DNA of 64,000 bases from Teredinibacter haidensis (GTDB taxonomy: Bacteria; Pseudomonadota; Gammaproteobacteria; Pseudomonadales; Cellvibrionaceae), in assembly GCF_014211975.1 (NCBI RefSeq), contig NZ_CP060084.1:496001-560000 (forward strand), written 5' to 3'. The position numbers and the translations under genes are program-made. This document shows, in pieces, positions 44,001-52,182 of the stretch (positions within the stretch are counted from its first letter, which is position 1; each line of letters opens with the position of its first letter). The notes beneath the pieces were generated by a model. The model ran no database searches and was not told the origin of the DNA. It saw only the letters and a list, made by a program, of their open reading frames with translations.

Positions 44001-44200
44001 GCAGTGATCAGGTCGTCGATATCTCGTGGGTAGACGATACCCTGAGGGAGAATCTGATAGATGGAGTTGTCCGTAGCCAAAGCCAAGCGATTACTGATAT
44101 CCGACTGTATTTCTCCTCTAAACCCTCGTGCTTCCAGCGAATTCAGGTATTCCAGATAGAGTGTTTGTTGTTCTGCAAAGGGGCTTAACTTGGGGATCAT
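41090..44200 (-). CDS. ydiJ: FAD- and iron-sulfur-dependent oxidoreductase, YdiJ family
   Basis: A 1036-residue protein colinear with Escherichia coli YdiJ (about 1018 residues), a D-2-hydroxyacid (2-hydroxyglutarate-type) dehydrogenase. The N-terminal FAD-binding domain of the lactate/vanillyl-alcohol oxidase family has RGGGTGTNGQSL (about 84-95) and STSNRATIGGMVNTDASGQGS. The FAD-oxidase C-terminal domain includes EYGMFGHVDAGVLHVRP. A 4Fe-4S motif follows at C689-C692-C695-C699, and a C-terminal CCG-type domain (SLGCCGMSGTYGHE) completes the GlpC-like part. No signal peptide. It probably feeds electrons to the respiratory chain; the exact hydroxyacid is inferred from the family. Monocistronic in appearance. 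Confidence 0.92.
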   Translation of the reverse strand: MIPKLSPFAEQQTLYLEYLNSLEARGFRGEIQSDISNRLALATDNSIYQILPQGIVYPRDIDDLITAAKLVSETRFQTIVLTARGGGTGTNGQSLTDGVVVDLSRHMNHVLEINAEEKWVRVETGVVKDQLNAALKPYGLFFAPDLSTSNRATIGGMVNTDASGQGSCVYGKTRDHVLELTTVLASGATLQTRALKEEEASALLEGDGPCSDIHTLAESIHREHAALIDDVFPPLNRCMTGYDLAHIRDEQGQLNLNNILCGSEGTLGFIAEAKLNLLSIPKCSALVVVKYSDFNSSLRDATELMRANPTSIETIDSKVLTLAMNDFIWHQVEEFFNESNNNALGDHHNQDVKGINLVEFTGDTEQELQDGIERLSKRLKQSVGHASDTPDFEASSYTTSGRLGYSIAMGNDAVKRIWAMRKRAVGLLGNAAGEARPVPFVEDTAVPPENLADFILEFREILDGYQLEYGMFGHVDAGVLHVRPSLDMKDPQQEEIAWEISDRVADLCHQYNGVLWGEHGKGVRSEYAPKFFGQLYPQLQRIKAAFDPHNQLNPGKIATPSADIELLKINEVPTRGQYDREILPDAWKSFNEAVYCNGNGACYNWNPNDAMCPSWKGTRDRIQSPKGRATLIRTWLKLLSDQKVHPQQQLKNASGISSLIRFPLKLLNAIFGKNSDDYSHNVYEAMAGCLSCKACASQCPIKVDVPEFRSRFIALYHTRYLRPLKDYLVGTLEFVLPICAKVPVIYNGVMGAAPIKWILNKWVGFVNGPLLSRVSLRKHQIETANLHAIKRMSDEEKQNTVLIVQDAFTRYFETQLIVDIFDFLRALGFTPYLAPYRANGKPLHVHGFLNWFTKVARRNANMLNKFSEQGVSLVGVDPSMTFTYRAEYKKFLEDETQENAAPNVLLLQEWLMKNIEHLKKHAPEDKLQFTLMPHCIEQSHATKERDQWKQIFSALGHELDILSLGCCGMSGTYGHEARNVETSKKIYALSWKKPVDEIATEQLLATGYSCRSQVKREAGKIIQHPFQALLASLEHK

Positions 44201-44451
44201 AACTACGTTGTCCTGTACCTATCGGAAGACATTAAGTTTCGGGCTAGACTATAGACAATTACGAAACGCGGTGTCTGTGTTTAGTGTGTTCTCACTGGTG
44301 CAACGGCGCATTTTATAGCCTTGTAGCATCACGGTCATCTACAGGTAGCAAATGAATTTATCTAAAAAGTTTAGCGCTAAGCTTGCGGGCAACTTGGAGG
44401 TCTTGTTCAGTATGTTTTGTGCGCGTTTTGAGGCAGGGTTACCATATCCCC

Positions 44452-45324
44452 TTATTGAATGACCTGCAGCTTATCCCCCAAGCGTAGCCCCACTTTGGTC
44501 GCCATTTCTCCCACGGGCTCTCTCAGTTTGGCATTGACACCAAAGGCAGGCGCTTTTTTGTTCCCCGGCATTGGATTTAATTCCGTTAGCTGTTTGAAGG
44601 GAACTGAGTAGGGCAGCTTTACTCCAGTATCTGGGTTGATGGTAATAATTGCGCAGCGCTGGCAGGCATCCACTAAGGTGAACTCGATTCCCGAAGCGGG
44701 GTGTTTAAGCGCTCGTACCTGATGCTCCGCGAATGCGGGTAAGCCGCTGATCACAATATTGGGCCGAAAGTTGCGAATGTCCACTTCGTGTAGGTGTCGT
44801 TTCGCTAATAATTCATTAAGTGTGTACAGCGACAATGCATTGGCGATCAAAAACGGTGCCGCATCGGCAAAGTAGGTGGCGTTGGCGCCGAAGCGTTCCG
44901 GGTAGCCGGGTAGTCGTTCTGTGGCTTTGTTAAACCAGGCCAGAAAGAGTGGCTCCTGTGAGTGAAGTGCATGGGTAAGCCAGCGGTTAGCGTGTTCCTC
45001 TGCGAGAAAGCCTTGTGCTGAATCGCTCCAGATGTGCACTTCTCGACTGGGGGACGTTTTTGTCGGAAAGTTCAGTGTGCAGTTTGGAACATCCGAAGGA
45101 TGGTCATCATTCAGCTTAAGTATCAGGCCTTGAGGCTGACGTTTAACTTGAATCAGCGCCATGCGGGGTAACTTTCGCTGACTTAAAAACTGCCCTTGAG
45201 CGTTAATGACAGCCCATTCGCGATCACCGAGAACCCCCTTTGGTGTTAGGGAGCATTGCGCCAGGGGGATGCCAGCGCAGGATTTAACGGGGTAGTGGTA
45301 CAACCCAGTGATAGTGACTTCCAC
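44452..45324 (-). CDS. ycbX: MOSC-domain molybdenum-cofactor protein, YcbX-like
   Basis: A 290-residue protein. The N-terminal beta-barrel domain (ITGLYHYPVKSCAGIPL ... GVLGDREWAVINAQGQFLSQRKLPRMALI) precedes a MOSC domain with the cofactor-binding cysteine in DACQRCAIITINPDTG. It lacks the C-terminal 2Fe-2S domain of full-length YcbX (about 369 residues), so it is a shorter relative. Characterised homologues reduce N-hydroxylated bases and similar compounds. It lies 17 nt after the DUF1244 gene and close to the molybdenum-dependent nitrate reductase operon, though divergently. Confidence 0.85.
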   Translation of the reverse strand: MEVTITGLYHYPVKSCAGIPLAQCSLTPKGVLGDREWAVINAQGQFLSQRKLPRMALIQVKRQPQGLILKLNDDHPSDVPNCTLNFPTKTSPSREVHIWSDSAQGFLAEEHANRWLTHALHSQEPLFLAWFNKATERLPGYPERFGANATYFADAAPFLIANALSLYTLNELLAKRHLHEVDIRNFRPNIVISGLPAFAEHQVRALKHPASGIEFTLVDACQRCAIITINPDTGVKLPYSVPFKQLTELNPMPGNKKAPAFGVNAKLREPVGEMATKVGLRLGDKLQVIQ

Positions 45325-45341
45325 AGGTTTATCTGCCGCTG

Positions 45342-45629
45342 TTAGTGGTTTTTCTCAAAAGTAGCCAGTTGCTCGGGGCTCGCAGGCGTCTGGTGCTTTT
45401 CCTTCCATTGATCATAGGGCATGCCGTAGATGATTTCGCGAGCCTGGTCGTAATTTATGGATTCTCCTTGCTCTTGTGCCGCTGCGGTATACCATTTGGC
45501 CAGGCAGTTACGACAAAACCCAGCCAAATTCATTAGCTCGATATTTTGTACATCTTTTCGGGAATCCAGATGCTCGAGTAATCGGCGAAAAATGGCGGCT
45601 TCTATTTCGGTTCTCTTCGTATTTTCCAC
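45342..45629 (-). CDS. DUF1244-family small protein
   Basis: A 95-residue protein. Start GTG 45629 (MENTKRTEIEAAIFRRLLEHL) is chosen because it begins the conserved domain and has AAGGA upstream; the open frame extends 33 codons further without resemblance. The conserved core is DVQNIELMNLAGFCRNCLAKWYTAAAQ and GMPYDQWKEKHQT, with a paired CRNC that might bind metal. The family is widespread in proteobacteria and uncharacterised. Probably cotranscribed with ycbX. Confidence 0.85.
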   Translation of the reverse strand: MENTKRTEIEAAIFRRLLEHLDSRKDVQNIELMNLAGFCRNCLAKWYTAAAQEQGESINYDQAREIIYGMPYDQWKEKHQTPASPEQLATFEKNH

Positions 45630-45879
45630 GATCTCTTCCTTATATAGTTTGAGCGTGGAGAGTACCCCGGATTTTCTGGAAGAGAAAGAGGCGGCGTAAC
45701 GCTCCTTTTGTGAGTCGTTATGGTGCAAAAACAGATCAAAAAACCACCAAAACGAAATTAACCAAGAAATCGGCTATGAGTTCATGGTAGCTAAAAGTGC
45801 ATATATGATCCGTAGTGGTGCGTTTTTTACTGTTTGGTGAGTCTGAAATATAGTCATTTAGAACTACGCCTATGATTTC

Positions 45880-45894
45880 ATGGGTTTAACCCAT
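45880..45894. promoter_or_regulatory. Operator-like palindrome upstream of cobA
   Basis: ATGGGTTTAACCCAT, a perfect 7-bp inverted repeat with a one-base centre, ends 46 bp before the -24 element of the sigma-54-like promoter. It could bind an activator or repressor of the nitrate genes; symmetry and position are the only evidence. Confidence 0.35.
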
Positions 45895-45939
45895 TGATAT
45901 ACAAGGGATAAAAAAATATTTTTGTCGACCGTTCGCGAT

Positions 45940-45955
45940 TGGTTTCCATTTTGCA
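45940..45955 (+). promoter_or_regulatory. Sigma-54-like promoter of the nitrate-assimilation operon
   Basis: TGG at 45940-45942 and TTGCA at 45951-45955 match the -24/-12 elements, with the invariant GG and GC exactly 10 nt apart. The middle of the -24 box (CACG) is not conserved. The predicted transcript start, near 45967, lies about 50-70 nt before cobA. Nitrogen-regulated sigma-54 promoters are common for assimilatory nitrate genes, so the context agrees. Confidence 0.5.
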
Positions 45956-46037
45956 GTACTGGCAGTGGCTGCTAAATAAGGCGTTTTATCTAGCGGCCAG
46001 CCTGGTGCTAAAACTAATGATTATTCGTGGCGAAACT

Positions 46038-46850
46038 ATGATGTACTCACAAACAAAAACTTCCGCACATCGGCCGCAGAGCTCGAACGTGGGGAAAGTA
46101 TGGCTAGTCGGCGCCGGCCCCGGCGACCCAGACCTGCTAACAGTCAAGGCATTGCGTGTTTTGCAGCAGGCCGATCTTATTTTGTTCGATAATCTGGTAA
46201 GTGATGAGATTCGAGCGCTGTTTCCGAAAGCCGTACCTGCTTTCTATGTGGGCAAGCGCAAGGATGACCACAGTATTGCACAACAGGATCTTAATGCCTT
46301 GTTGGTAAAGAAAGCAAAACAGGGTTTGAGTATTGTTCGTATTAAAGGCGGTGACCCCTTCGTTTTTGGTCGTGGCGGTGAAGAGTTGATGTCTTTGCGA
46401 GAAGCGGGTATTGATGCCGAAGTTGTACCCGGTATTACCGCTGCTTCGGGTTGCACAACGGCTGCCGGTATTCCTCTTACCCATCGCGGCGTTTCTCAGG
46501 GCTGCACATTTGTAACGGCGCATGGAGAAACAGAGTTAAACCTGGATTGGCAGGCTCTGGCTCATGTAGGACACACCCTGGTGTTTTATATGGGGGTTAG
46601 CCGTGCAGGTATTATCGCCAAAAATTTAATCGGTAATGGCCTTTCCGCGAGCACGCCGGCCGCCATTATCGAAAACGGTTGTCGCTCCAATCAACGGGAT
46701 ATTGTGGGGCAGCTGGGGGAGTTAAGTCACCTGGTTGATACCCATCAAGTTCAGTCTCCTGCGTTAATAGTTGTGGGTGATGTGGTGAACCTTTCAGCGC
46801 GATTGCGTACACTGCCTGAGTTGGAAATATTGAATCAAAGCTGTGCCTAG
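46038..46850 (+). CDS. cobA: Uroporphyrinogen-III C-methyltransferase
   Basis: A 270-residue SAM-dependent enzyme that makes precorrin-2 for siroheme. Motifs seen are VGAGPGDPDLLTVKAL at the N-terminus, RIKGGDPFVFGRGGEE, and VPGITAASGCTTAAGIPLTHRG. It lacks the CysG dehydrogenase/ferrochelatase part, which must be encoded elsewhere. The exact start is uncertain (46017, 46038 or 46041); earlier starts would overlap the sigma-54-like promoter. First gene of the nitrate operon; its product supplies the siroheme of NirB, encoded 38 nt downstream. Confidence 0.92.
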   Translation: MMYSQTKTSAHRPQSSNVGKVWLVGAGPGDPDLLTVKALRVLQQADLILFDNLVSDEIRALFPKAVPAFYVGKRKDDHSIAQQDLNALLVKKAKQGLSIVRIKGGDPFVFGRGGEELMSLREAGIDAEVVPGITAASGCTTAAGIPLTHRGVSQGCTFVTAHGETELNLDWQALAHVGHTLVFYMGVSRAGIIAKNLIGNGLSASTPAAIIENGCRSNQRDIVGQLGELSHLVDTHQVQSPALIVVGDVVNLSARLRTLPELEILNQSCA

Positions 46851-46888
46851 GTTCACGGCGCTGACAACAAGAATTTTGAGGACGTAAT

Positions 46889-49435
46889 ATGAGTAAGCAA
46901 AGAATAGTGGTTGTCGGTAACGGCATGGTTGGACATAAGTTGATTGATAATCTGATCAACCACGAGAATGCCGATCAGTACGAAGTAATAACATTTTCTG
47001 AAGAGCCACGCCTGGCTTACGACCGGGTAAAGTTAAGCGCCTATTTTTCCGGTTCAACCGTCGATGATTTAATGCTTACTTCCGAAGCTTACTACGTGGA
47101 AAATGGTGTTAAGTATGTTTTGAATGAAAAGGTGGTGGAGCTGAAAACCGCCGAAAATAAAGTGGTTACGGCCAGCGGCCGTGAAGAAAGTTACGACAAG
47201 TTGGTACTGGCAACGGGTTCCTTCCCCTTTGTTCCGCCTATTCCCGGTAAGGATCAGCCCCACTGTTTGGTGTATCGCACAATTGAAGATTTGGAAGCCA
47301 TCACAGCTTCAGCAAAAGAAAGCAAGGTGGGCGTTGTTGTGGGTGGTGGCTTACTTGGTTTGGAAGCGGCCAATGCTCTTAAAAACCTGGGGCTGGAAGT
47401 ACATGTAGTTGAATTTGCTCCCCGTTTGATGGCCGTGCAGTTGGACGAAGGTGGTGGTGAACTACTGCGTAAAAAAATATCTGAATTGGGTGTGAACATT
47501 CATACCGAAAAAAATACTCAGGAAATTGTTGACGGTGAAGAAGCGCGTTATCGCATGAACTTCGCCGATGGCTCGCATTTGGAAACCGACATGATCTTGT
47601 TTTCTGCCGGTATTCGCCCGCAGGATGAATTGGCTCGCCAGTTTAATTTAGATATTGGCGAGCGCGGTGGCATCGTGGTTAACAATAGTTGCCAAACATC
47701 TGTAGACAATATTTACGCGGTTGGTGAATGTGCGCTTTGGGACGGTCGAATTTTCGGTTTGGTTGCGCCGGGTTACACCATGGCCAAAGTAGCCGTGTCC
47801 CATATGACCGGTGGCGATGAGGCCTTCACCGGCGCTGATATGAGTACCAAACTGAAATTGCTCGGTGTGGATGTGGCCAGCGTGGGTGACGCGCAAGGAC
47901 GCACCCCCGGTTGCTTAAGTTACGTTTATCAGGACGGTGTTAACGAAGTTTATAAACGCATTATTGTGTCTGAAGATAAAACCAGATTGTTAGGTGCTGT
48001 GTTGGTAGGGGATGTGGATGCCTACGGTACGCTGCAGCAGATGTGTGTAAACAGTATGGATTTGCCGGAAACCCCTGAAGCTTTGATTTTACCGGCCATC
48101 GACGGTGCCGCGAGTGTTGGTATGGGCGTTGATGCCCTGCCCGATGAGGCTGTAATTTGTAGTTGTAATGATGTGAGTAAAGGCCAAATTTGCTGTGCCG
48201 TGCAGGATGGCGCCGTCACTATTGGTGATATAAAAGCCGCTACCAAAGCGGGTACCAGTTGTGGCGGTTGTGTTGCACTGACAACACAAGTTATGAACAG
48301 TGAACTTGAGAATTTGGGTGTTGAGGTTAATACCGATCTCTGTGAACATTTTGCTCACACCCGCCAAGAGCTGTATCACATCATTCGTGTCGAAAAAATT
48401 AAGACCTTTGGTGAAATGCTTGAAAAGCACGGCAAAGGACTGGGTTGCGACATTTGTAAGCCAACGGTCGGTTCTATTCTCGCCAGTTGCTGGAATGACT
48501 ATGTGTTGGAGGATCAGCACGCATCGTTGCAAGATACCAACGACCACTTTATGGCAAATATGCAAAAAAATGGAACCTATTCCATTGTGCCGCGTATAGC
48601 CGGTGGTGAAATCACACCAGACAAATTAATTGTGCTGGGCCAAGTGGCTAAAACCTATAACCTTTACACCAAAATTACCGGTGGTCAGCGTATCGATTTA
48701 TTCGGTGCGCAACAGCACGAACTACCGCTAATCTGGAAAGAGCTTATTGAAGCCGGTTTTGAAACGGGACATGCCTATGGTAAATCATTACGTACCGTTA
48801 AGTCGTGTGTCGGAAGCACTTGGTGTCGCTACGGAATGCTCGACAGTGTTGGCATGGCTATTCGATTGGAAAATCGCTACAAAGGTCTGCGTTCGCCACA
48901 TAAAATAAAGTTTGCCGTATCGGGCTGTACCCGCGAATGTGCGGAAGCACAAAGTAAGGATGTGGGCGTTATCGCGACGGAAAATGGCTGGAGCTTATAT
49001 GTGTGTGGGAACGGTGGTATGAAGCCGCGCCACGCCGATTTGTTTGTGACAGGCCTTGATGATAACGCGCTTATTCGAACCATCGATCGATTCTTAATGT
49101 TTTACGTACGAACCGCCGATCGACTACAGCGCACCTCAGTTTGGATGGACAATCTGGAAGGAGGCTTGGAATATCTGTCATCTGTAGTGATCGACGATAA
49201 GCTGAATATTTGTGAAGAGCTGGAAAGTGAGATGTCTCACGTGGTCGATACCTATCAGTGTGAATGGAAAACCACCATTGAAAATCCAGAAAAGCTTAAG
49301 CGTTTCCGCACTTTTGTAAACAGCGACTCAGCAGACGATACCGTTGTATTTGTTGAGGAGCGCGAACAGATTCGTCCGGCAACGGAAGAAGAAATCGTTC
49401 GCTTCGTAGAGCAAAAAGAAACTGCTACCGTATAG
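46889..49435 (+). CDS. nirB: Assimilatory nitrite reductase large subunit
   Basis: An 848-residue NAD(P)H-dependent siroheme enzyme reducing nitrite to ammonium in the cytoplasm. Residues 1-400 form an FAD/NADH oxidoreductase domain (VVGNGMVGHKLIDNL, GVVVGGGLLGLEAANAL). A BFD-like 2Fe-2S domain follows (VICSCNDVSKGQICCAV ... GTSCGGCVAL). The C-terminal sulfite/nitrite reductase half has the 4Fe-4S/siroheme cysteines C640, C646, C680 and C684. All cofactors therefore appear intact. Eleven nucleotides separate it from nirD. Confidence 0.96.
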   Translation: MSKQRIVVVGNGMVGHKLIDNLINHENADQYEVITFSEEPRLAYDRVKLSAYFSGSTVDDLMLTSEAYYVENGVKYVLNEKVVELKTAENKVVTASGREESYDKLVLATGSFPFVPPIPGKDQPHCLVYRTIEDLEAITASAKESKVGVVVGGGLLGLEAANALKNLGLEVHVVEFAPRLMAVQLDEGGGELLRKKISELGVNIHTEKNTQEIVDGEEARYRMNFADGSHLETDMILFSAGIRPQDELARQFNLDIGERGGIVVNNSCQTSVDNIYAVGECALWDGRIFGLVAPGYTMAKVAVSHMTGGDEAFTGADMSTKLKLLGVDVASVGDAQGRTPGCLSYVYQDGVNEVYKRIIVSEDKTRLLGAVLVGDVDAYGTLQQMCVNSMDLPETPEALILPAIDGAASVGMGVDALPDEAVICSCNDVSKGQICCAVQDGAVTIGDIKAATKAGTSCGGCVALTTQVMNSELENLGVEVNTDLCEHFAHTRQELYHIIRVEKIKTFGEMLEKHGKGLGCDICKPTVGSILASCWNDYVLEDQHASLQDTNDHFMANMQKNGTYSIVPRIAGGEITPDKLIVLGQVAKTYNLYTKITGGQRIDLFGAQQHELPLIWKELIEAGFETGHAYGKSLRTVKSCVGSTWCRYGMLDSVGMAIRLENRYKGLRSPHKIKFAVSGCTRECAEAQSKDVGVIATENGWSLYVCGNGGMKPRHADLFVTGLDDNALIRTIDRFLMFYVRTADRLQRTSVWMDNLEGGLEYLSSVVIDDKLNICEELESEMSHVVDTYQCEWKTTIENPEKLKRFRTFVNSDSADDTVVFVEEREQIRPATEEEIVRFVEQKETATV

Positions 49436-49446
49436 GAGAATAGAGT

Positions 49447-49782
49447 ATGAGTACTGAATTAAATTGGGTATCTGTTTGTGATGCCAGCGAACTATCTCCT
49501 TTCCTGGGTGTGCGCGCTCTTTTGGATCAAGAGCAGGTGGCGATTTTTAAAGTGAAGGATGAGCTGTATGCACTAAATGCCATAGACCCATTCACTAAAA
49601 CAGCCGTGTTGGCACGCGGTATAGTGGGTGATCTAAAAGAGCAGTTAGTTGTTGCCTCACCTTTGTATAAGCAGCATTTTAATTTGCAGACTGGTGTGTG
49701 CTTGGAGGATGAAACCGTAAGTGTACAAACTTACCCGGTTCGAGAGCAGGACGGGCAGATACAGCTGGCAAAGGCCGTTTAA
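49447..49782 (+). CDS. nirD: Nitrite reductase small subunit
   Basis: A 111-residue Rieske-fold protein that accompanies NirB. As in other NirD proteins, the Rieske cysteine-histidine cluster ligands are absent, so it is structural and not redox-active. Segments VSVCDASELSPFLGVRALLDQEQVAIFKV and SPLYKQHFNLQTGVCLED are typical. The start is ATG 49447 behind AGGAGA. Confidence 0.94.
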   Translation: MSTELNWVSVCDASELSPFLGVRALLDQEQVAIFKVKDELYALNAIDPFTKTAVLARGIVGDLKEQLVVASPLYKQHFNLQTGVCLEDETVSVQTYPVREQDGQIQLAKAV

Positions 49783-49791
49783 TACGTAGAG

Positions 49792-49855
49792 ACTTCGCCC
49801 CGACAAGTTTGATCTAACGCCTATGCTGGGTTGGTCGAACTTGTCGGGGCGAAGT
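49792..49855 (+). promoter_or_regulatory. Long intercistronic hairpin between nirD and the nitrate reductase gene
   Basis: CTTCGCCCCGACAAGTT (49793-49809) has an exact complement at 49838-49854. In RNA the stem extends to about 23 bp with two G-U pairs (49792-49814 and 49833-49855) around an 18-nt loop. It starts 10 nt after the nirD stop and has no following T-run. It could protect the nirBD message, set the ratio between nitrite and nitrate reductase, or serve as an attenuation site. Confidence 0.6.
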
Positions 49856-49933
49856 GCTGTACAAATCAACAAAATAATAATGCAGTAAACCCCTATTAAT
49901 CTATAGCACCTATTTATCCAGTGAGGCAGGCGC

Positions 49934-52117
49934 ATGCTTTTCGGTAGAAAAAAGAAAAATCCGATTAAGATTCGAGACAAGGGCGTAGTCGACTGGAAAT
50001 ACTCCACTTGTGGCTATTGCTCTGTGGGCTGTTCTATAGAGATCGGCATGAATAAAGACGGCGTGCCGGTTACGACTCGTGGAGTGGGTGGTGCCGACGT
50101 GAATCGCGGAAAGCTCTGCATTAAGGGCTTGACGGAAGCGCAAATTTTCGATTCCGTTGGTCGTGGTAGCACGCCAAAAATTCGCAATAGAGCTTTTGAC
50201 GAGTGGCAGGAAACAAACTGGGATACCGCTCTGGATAAAACCGCTGCTGAGTTTAAGCGTATCCAGGAGAAATATGGTCGGGATTCGGTTGCGGTCGTTT
50301 CTACGGGGCAGATCATGACCGAGGAATTTTATACCCTCGGGAAGCTGGTGCGCGGGGTTATCGGTACAAATAATTACGATGGCAATACCACCTTGTGTAT
50401 GGCTTCGGCGGTGTCGGGCTATAAGCGCTCGTTTGGTTCCGACGGCCCTCCAGGGTGTTACGGGGATTTCGAGCATACGGAATGCTTAATGGCTTTCGGT
50501 TCTAACCTGCCAGAACAGCACCCCATTATTTATTGGCGTTTAAAAGAGGCGCTGGAAAAACGTAAGTTCCCCGTTATTGTGGTCGATCCACGCGTTACCA
50601 TGTTCTCCCAGTTTGCCGATATGCATCTACCCATTACACCGGGTACTGATCTGGTGCTGCTGAATAGTCTCGCCTATGTCATTCTTGATGAAGGCCTGGA
50701 AGACCGCGACTATATTGAGCGCAGTTGCAGTAATTATGAAAAGTTTGCAGAAGTCGTTGCCCAGTACGATCCAGTCTCAGCTTCAAAAATTTGTGGTATT
50801 GACGAAGATACCATCCGCAATGTTGCGCGGCTCTATGCCAAGGCCGGTGCTGCCATGTCTATTTGGACAATGGGCATTAACCAAAGCACTCACGGTTCTG
50901 ATGGAGTATGTGGCATTAATAACTTGAATTTAATTACCGGTAATATCGGAAAGCCCGGTGGTACCAGTCTTTCTATTACTGGTCAGAACAATGCAATGGG
51001 GACTCGTGAGTGGTCTTCTTGCTCTGGTTTACCCGGTTATAGAGCCTTGGAAAAACCCAAGCATCGAGAAGAAGTTGCCCAATTCTGGGGCGTCGACCCT
51101 GAATTTTTCCCGGAAAAACGCGGCCTGGTGGAAACCGATATATTTCCTGCAATTGAAACAGGACAGATTAAAGCTCTGTGGCTGGTTGCAACCAACCCCA
51201 TGACTTCTATGCCCAATTCCGCCCGTATTCGTAAGACGTTCCAGAATTTGGAGTTCTGCGTTGTACAGGATTGCTACGAAGATGTGGAGACCACTCAGTA
51301 TGCCAATGTTTATTTGCCTGCGGCGCTTTGGGCAGAGAAAAAAGGGTGTTTTACGAACACTGAACGGCGTGTAAACCTTACGCGCCCTGTCGTTGAGCCT
51401 ATTGGCGATAGTAAACCCGATTTTTGGATTTTCACCCAGCTTGCCAAGCGTTGGGAGCAGGGCAGAAAAATGGCCTTCCCTGAAGATACTGAAGAGGTGT
51501 TCGAGGAAATGAAGGCGCTTTCCAAAGGGGATGATCGTATGCTGGATATTTCCGGCATGAGTTACGACCTTATCGAACAAAAACGTGGTATTCAGTGGCC
51601 GTTTCGCGAGGGGCAGGAAGAGGGCTCACCAAGGCTTTATACCGAAGGGGTTTTCCAACACCCGGATGGCAAGGCCAAGTTGATGGACATGCCCTATATA
51701 GAAAACAATGAATGCCCCTGTGAAGACTTTCCGTTCTGGTTGAACAGCGGTCGGGTTGTTGAGCATTTTCACACTCGGACAAAAACGGGAAAAATAGGTA
51801 ACTGTAATAAATTCAGTCCAACACCCTATATGGAAATGAATCCCGATGCGGCGGCTGAGATGGGCATTAAGCATATGAGTTACGTGCGCTTGGTCTCGCG
51901 CCGGGGCGATGCTGTCGTGCTGGTGCAAACTACTCAGCGGGTTGCACGGAATATGGTGTTTATTCCTATGCATTATCATGACTGTATTAACCGCTTATCT
52001 CTCGGTTTGCTCGATCCATATTCAAGACAGCCCGCGTTCAAACAATCTGCTGTAAGAATTGAAGAGATCGATCAGGATGAAGCTGCGCGATTGAATATGG
52101 AAATGCGGGAATTTTAA
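49934..52117 (+). CDS. Cytoplasmic assimilatory nitrate reductase catalytic subunit (NarB/NasC type)
   Basis: A 727-residue molybdopterin oxidoreductase. The N-terminal 4Fe-4S site is C26-x2-C29-x3-C33 with C62 (CIKG). The likely molybdenum ligand is C155 in NTTLCMASAVSGYKRSFGSDGPPG, as in the Nas/Nap group. Typical segments NPMTSMPNSARIRKTF and EKKGCFTNTERRVNL follow. There is no Tat signal, excluding a periplasmic NapA. It lacks the C-terminal 2Fe-2S domain of the longer NasA type, so its size matches cyanobacterial NarB and Bacillus NasC. The electron donor is probably the DmsBC-like product of the next gene, 65 nt downstream. Start ATG 49934 is behind GAGGCAGG. Confidence 0.9.
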   Translation: MLFGRKKKNPIKIRDKGVVDWKYSTCGYCSVGCSIEIGMNKDGVPVTTRGVGGADVNRGKLCIKGLTEAQIFDSVGRGSTPKIRNRAFDEWQETNWDTALDKTAAEFKRIQEKYGRDSVAVVSTGQIMTEEFYTLGKLVRGVIGTNNYDGNTTLCMASAVSGYKRSFGSDGPPGCYGDFEHTECLMAFGSNLPEQHPIIYWRLKEALEKRKFPVIVVDPRVTMFSQFADMHLPITPGTDLVLLNSLAYVILDEGLEDRDYIERSCSNYEKFAEVVAQYDPVSASKICGIDEDTIRNVARLYAKAGAAMSIWTMGINQSTHGSDGVCGINNLNLITGNIGKPGGTSLSITGQNNAMGTREWSSCSGLPGYRALEKPKHREEVAQFWGVDPEFFPEKRGLVETDIFPAIETGQIKALWLVATNPMTSMPNSARIRKTFQNLEFCVVQDCYEDVETTQYANVYLPAALWAEKKGCFTNTERRVNLTRPVVEPIGDSKPDFWIFTQLAKRWEQGRKMAFPEDTEEVFEEMKALSKGDDRMLDISGMSYDLIEQKRGIQWPFREGQEEGSPRLYTEGVFQHPDGKAKLMDMPYIENNECPCEDFPFWLNSGRVVEHFHTRTKTGKIGNCNKFSPTPYMEMNPDAAAEMGIKHMSYVRLVSRRGDAVVLVQTTQRVARNMVFIPMHYHDCINRLSLGLLDPYSRQPAFKQSAVRIEEIDQDEAARLNMEMREF

Positions 52118-52182
52118 TTTTTGTAAACCGGTTTTTCATTCATGGCTAAAACGATAAAATTAATTATTATCAAGGATCAAAC

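Larger units (their letters stand above)
45630..46037. other. Divergent regulatory region of the nitrate-assimilation operon
   Basis: About 400 bp between the DUF1244 gene (minus) and cobA (plus), AT-rich and without a supported gene. It contains the palindrome at 45880-45894 and the sigma-54-like promoter at 45940-45955. GGTGC-type sequences at 45720-45726 and near 45820 resemble NtrC half-sites but do not form a full consensus pair. Confidence 0.5.

Noticed and set aside
45939..46037. Longer N-terminus for CobA starting at 45939
   Set aside because: It would overlap the sigma-54-like promoter and adds residues without family similarity.
49910..50476. 188-codon minus-strand open frame opposite the nitrate reductase start
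   Set aside because: Antisense of a strongly conserved coding region with iron-sulfur motifs on the plus strand.
49934..52117. Periplasmic nitrate reductase NapA or formate dehydrogenase
   Set aside because: No Tat signal peptide, size about 100 residues short for NapA, cysteine ligand and not selenocysteine, and operon with nirBD and cobA.
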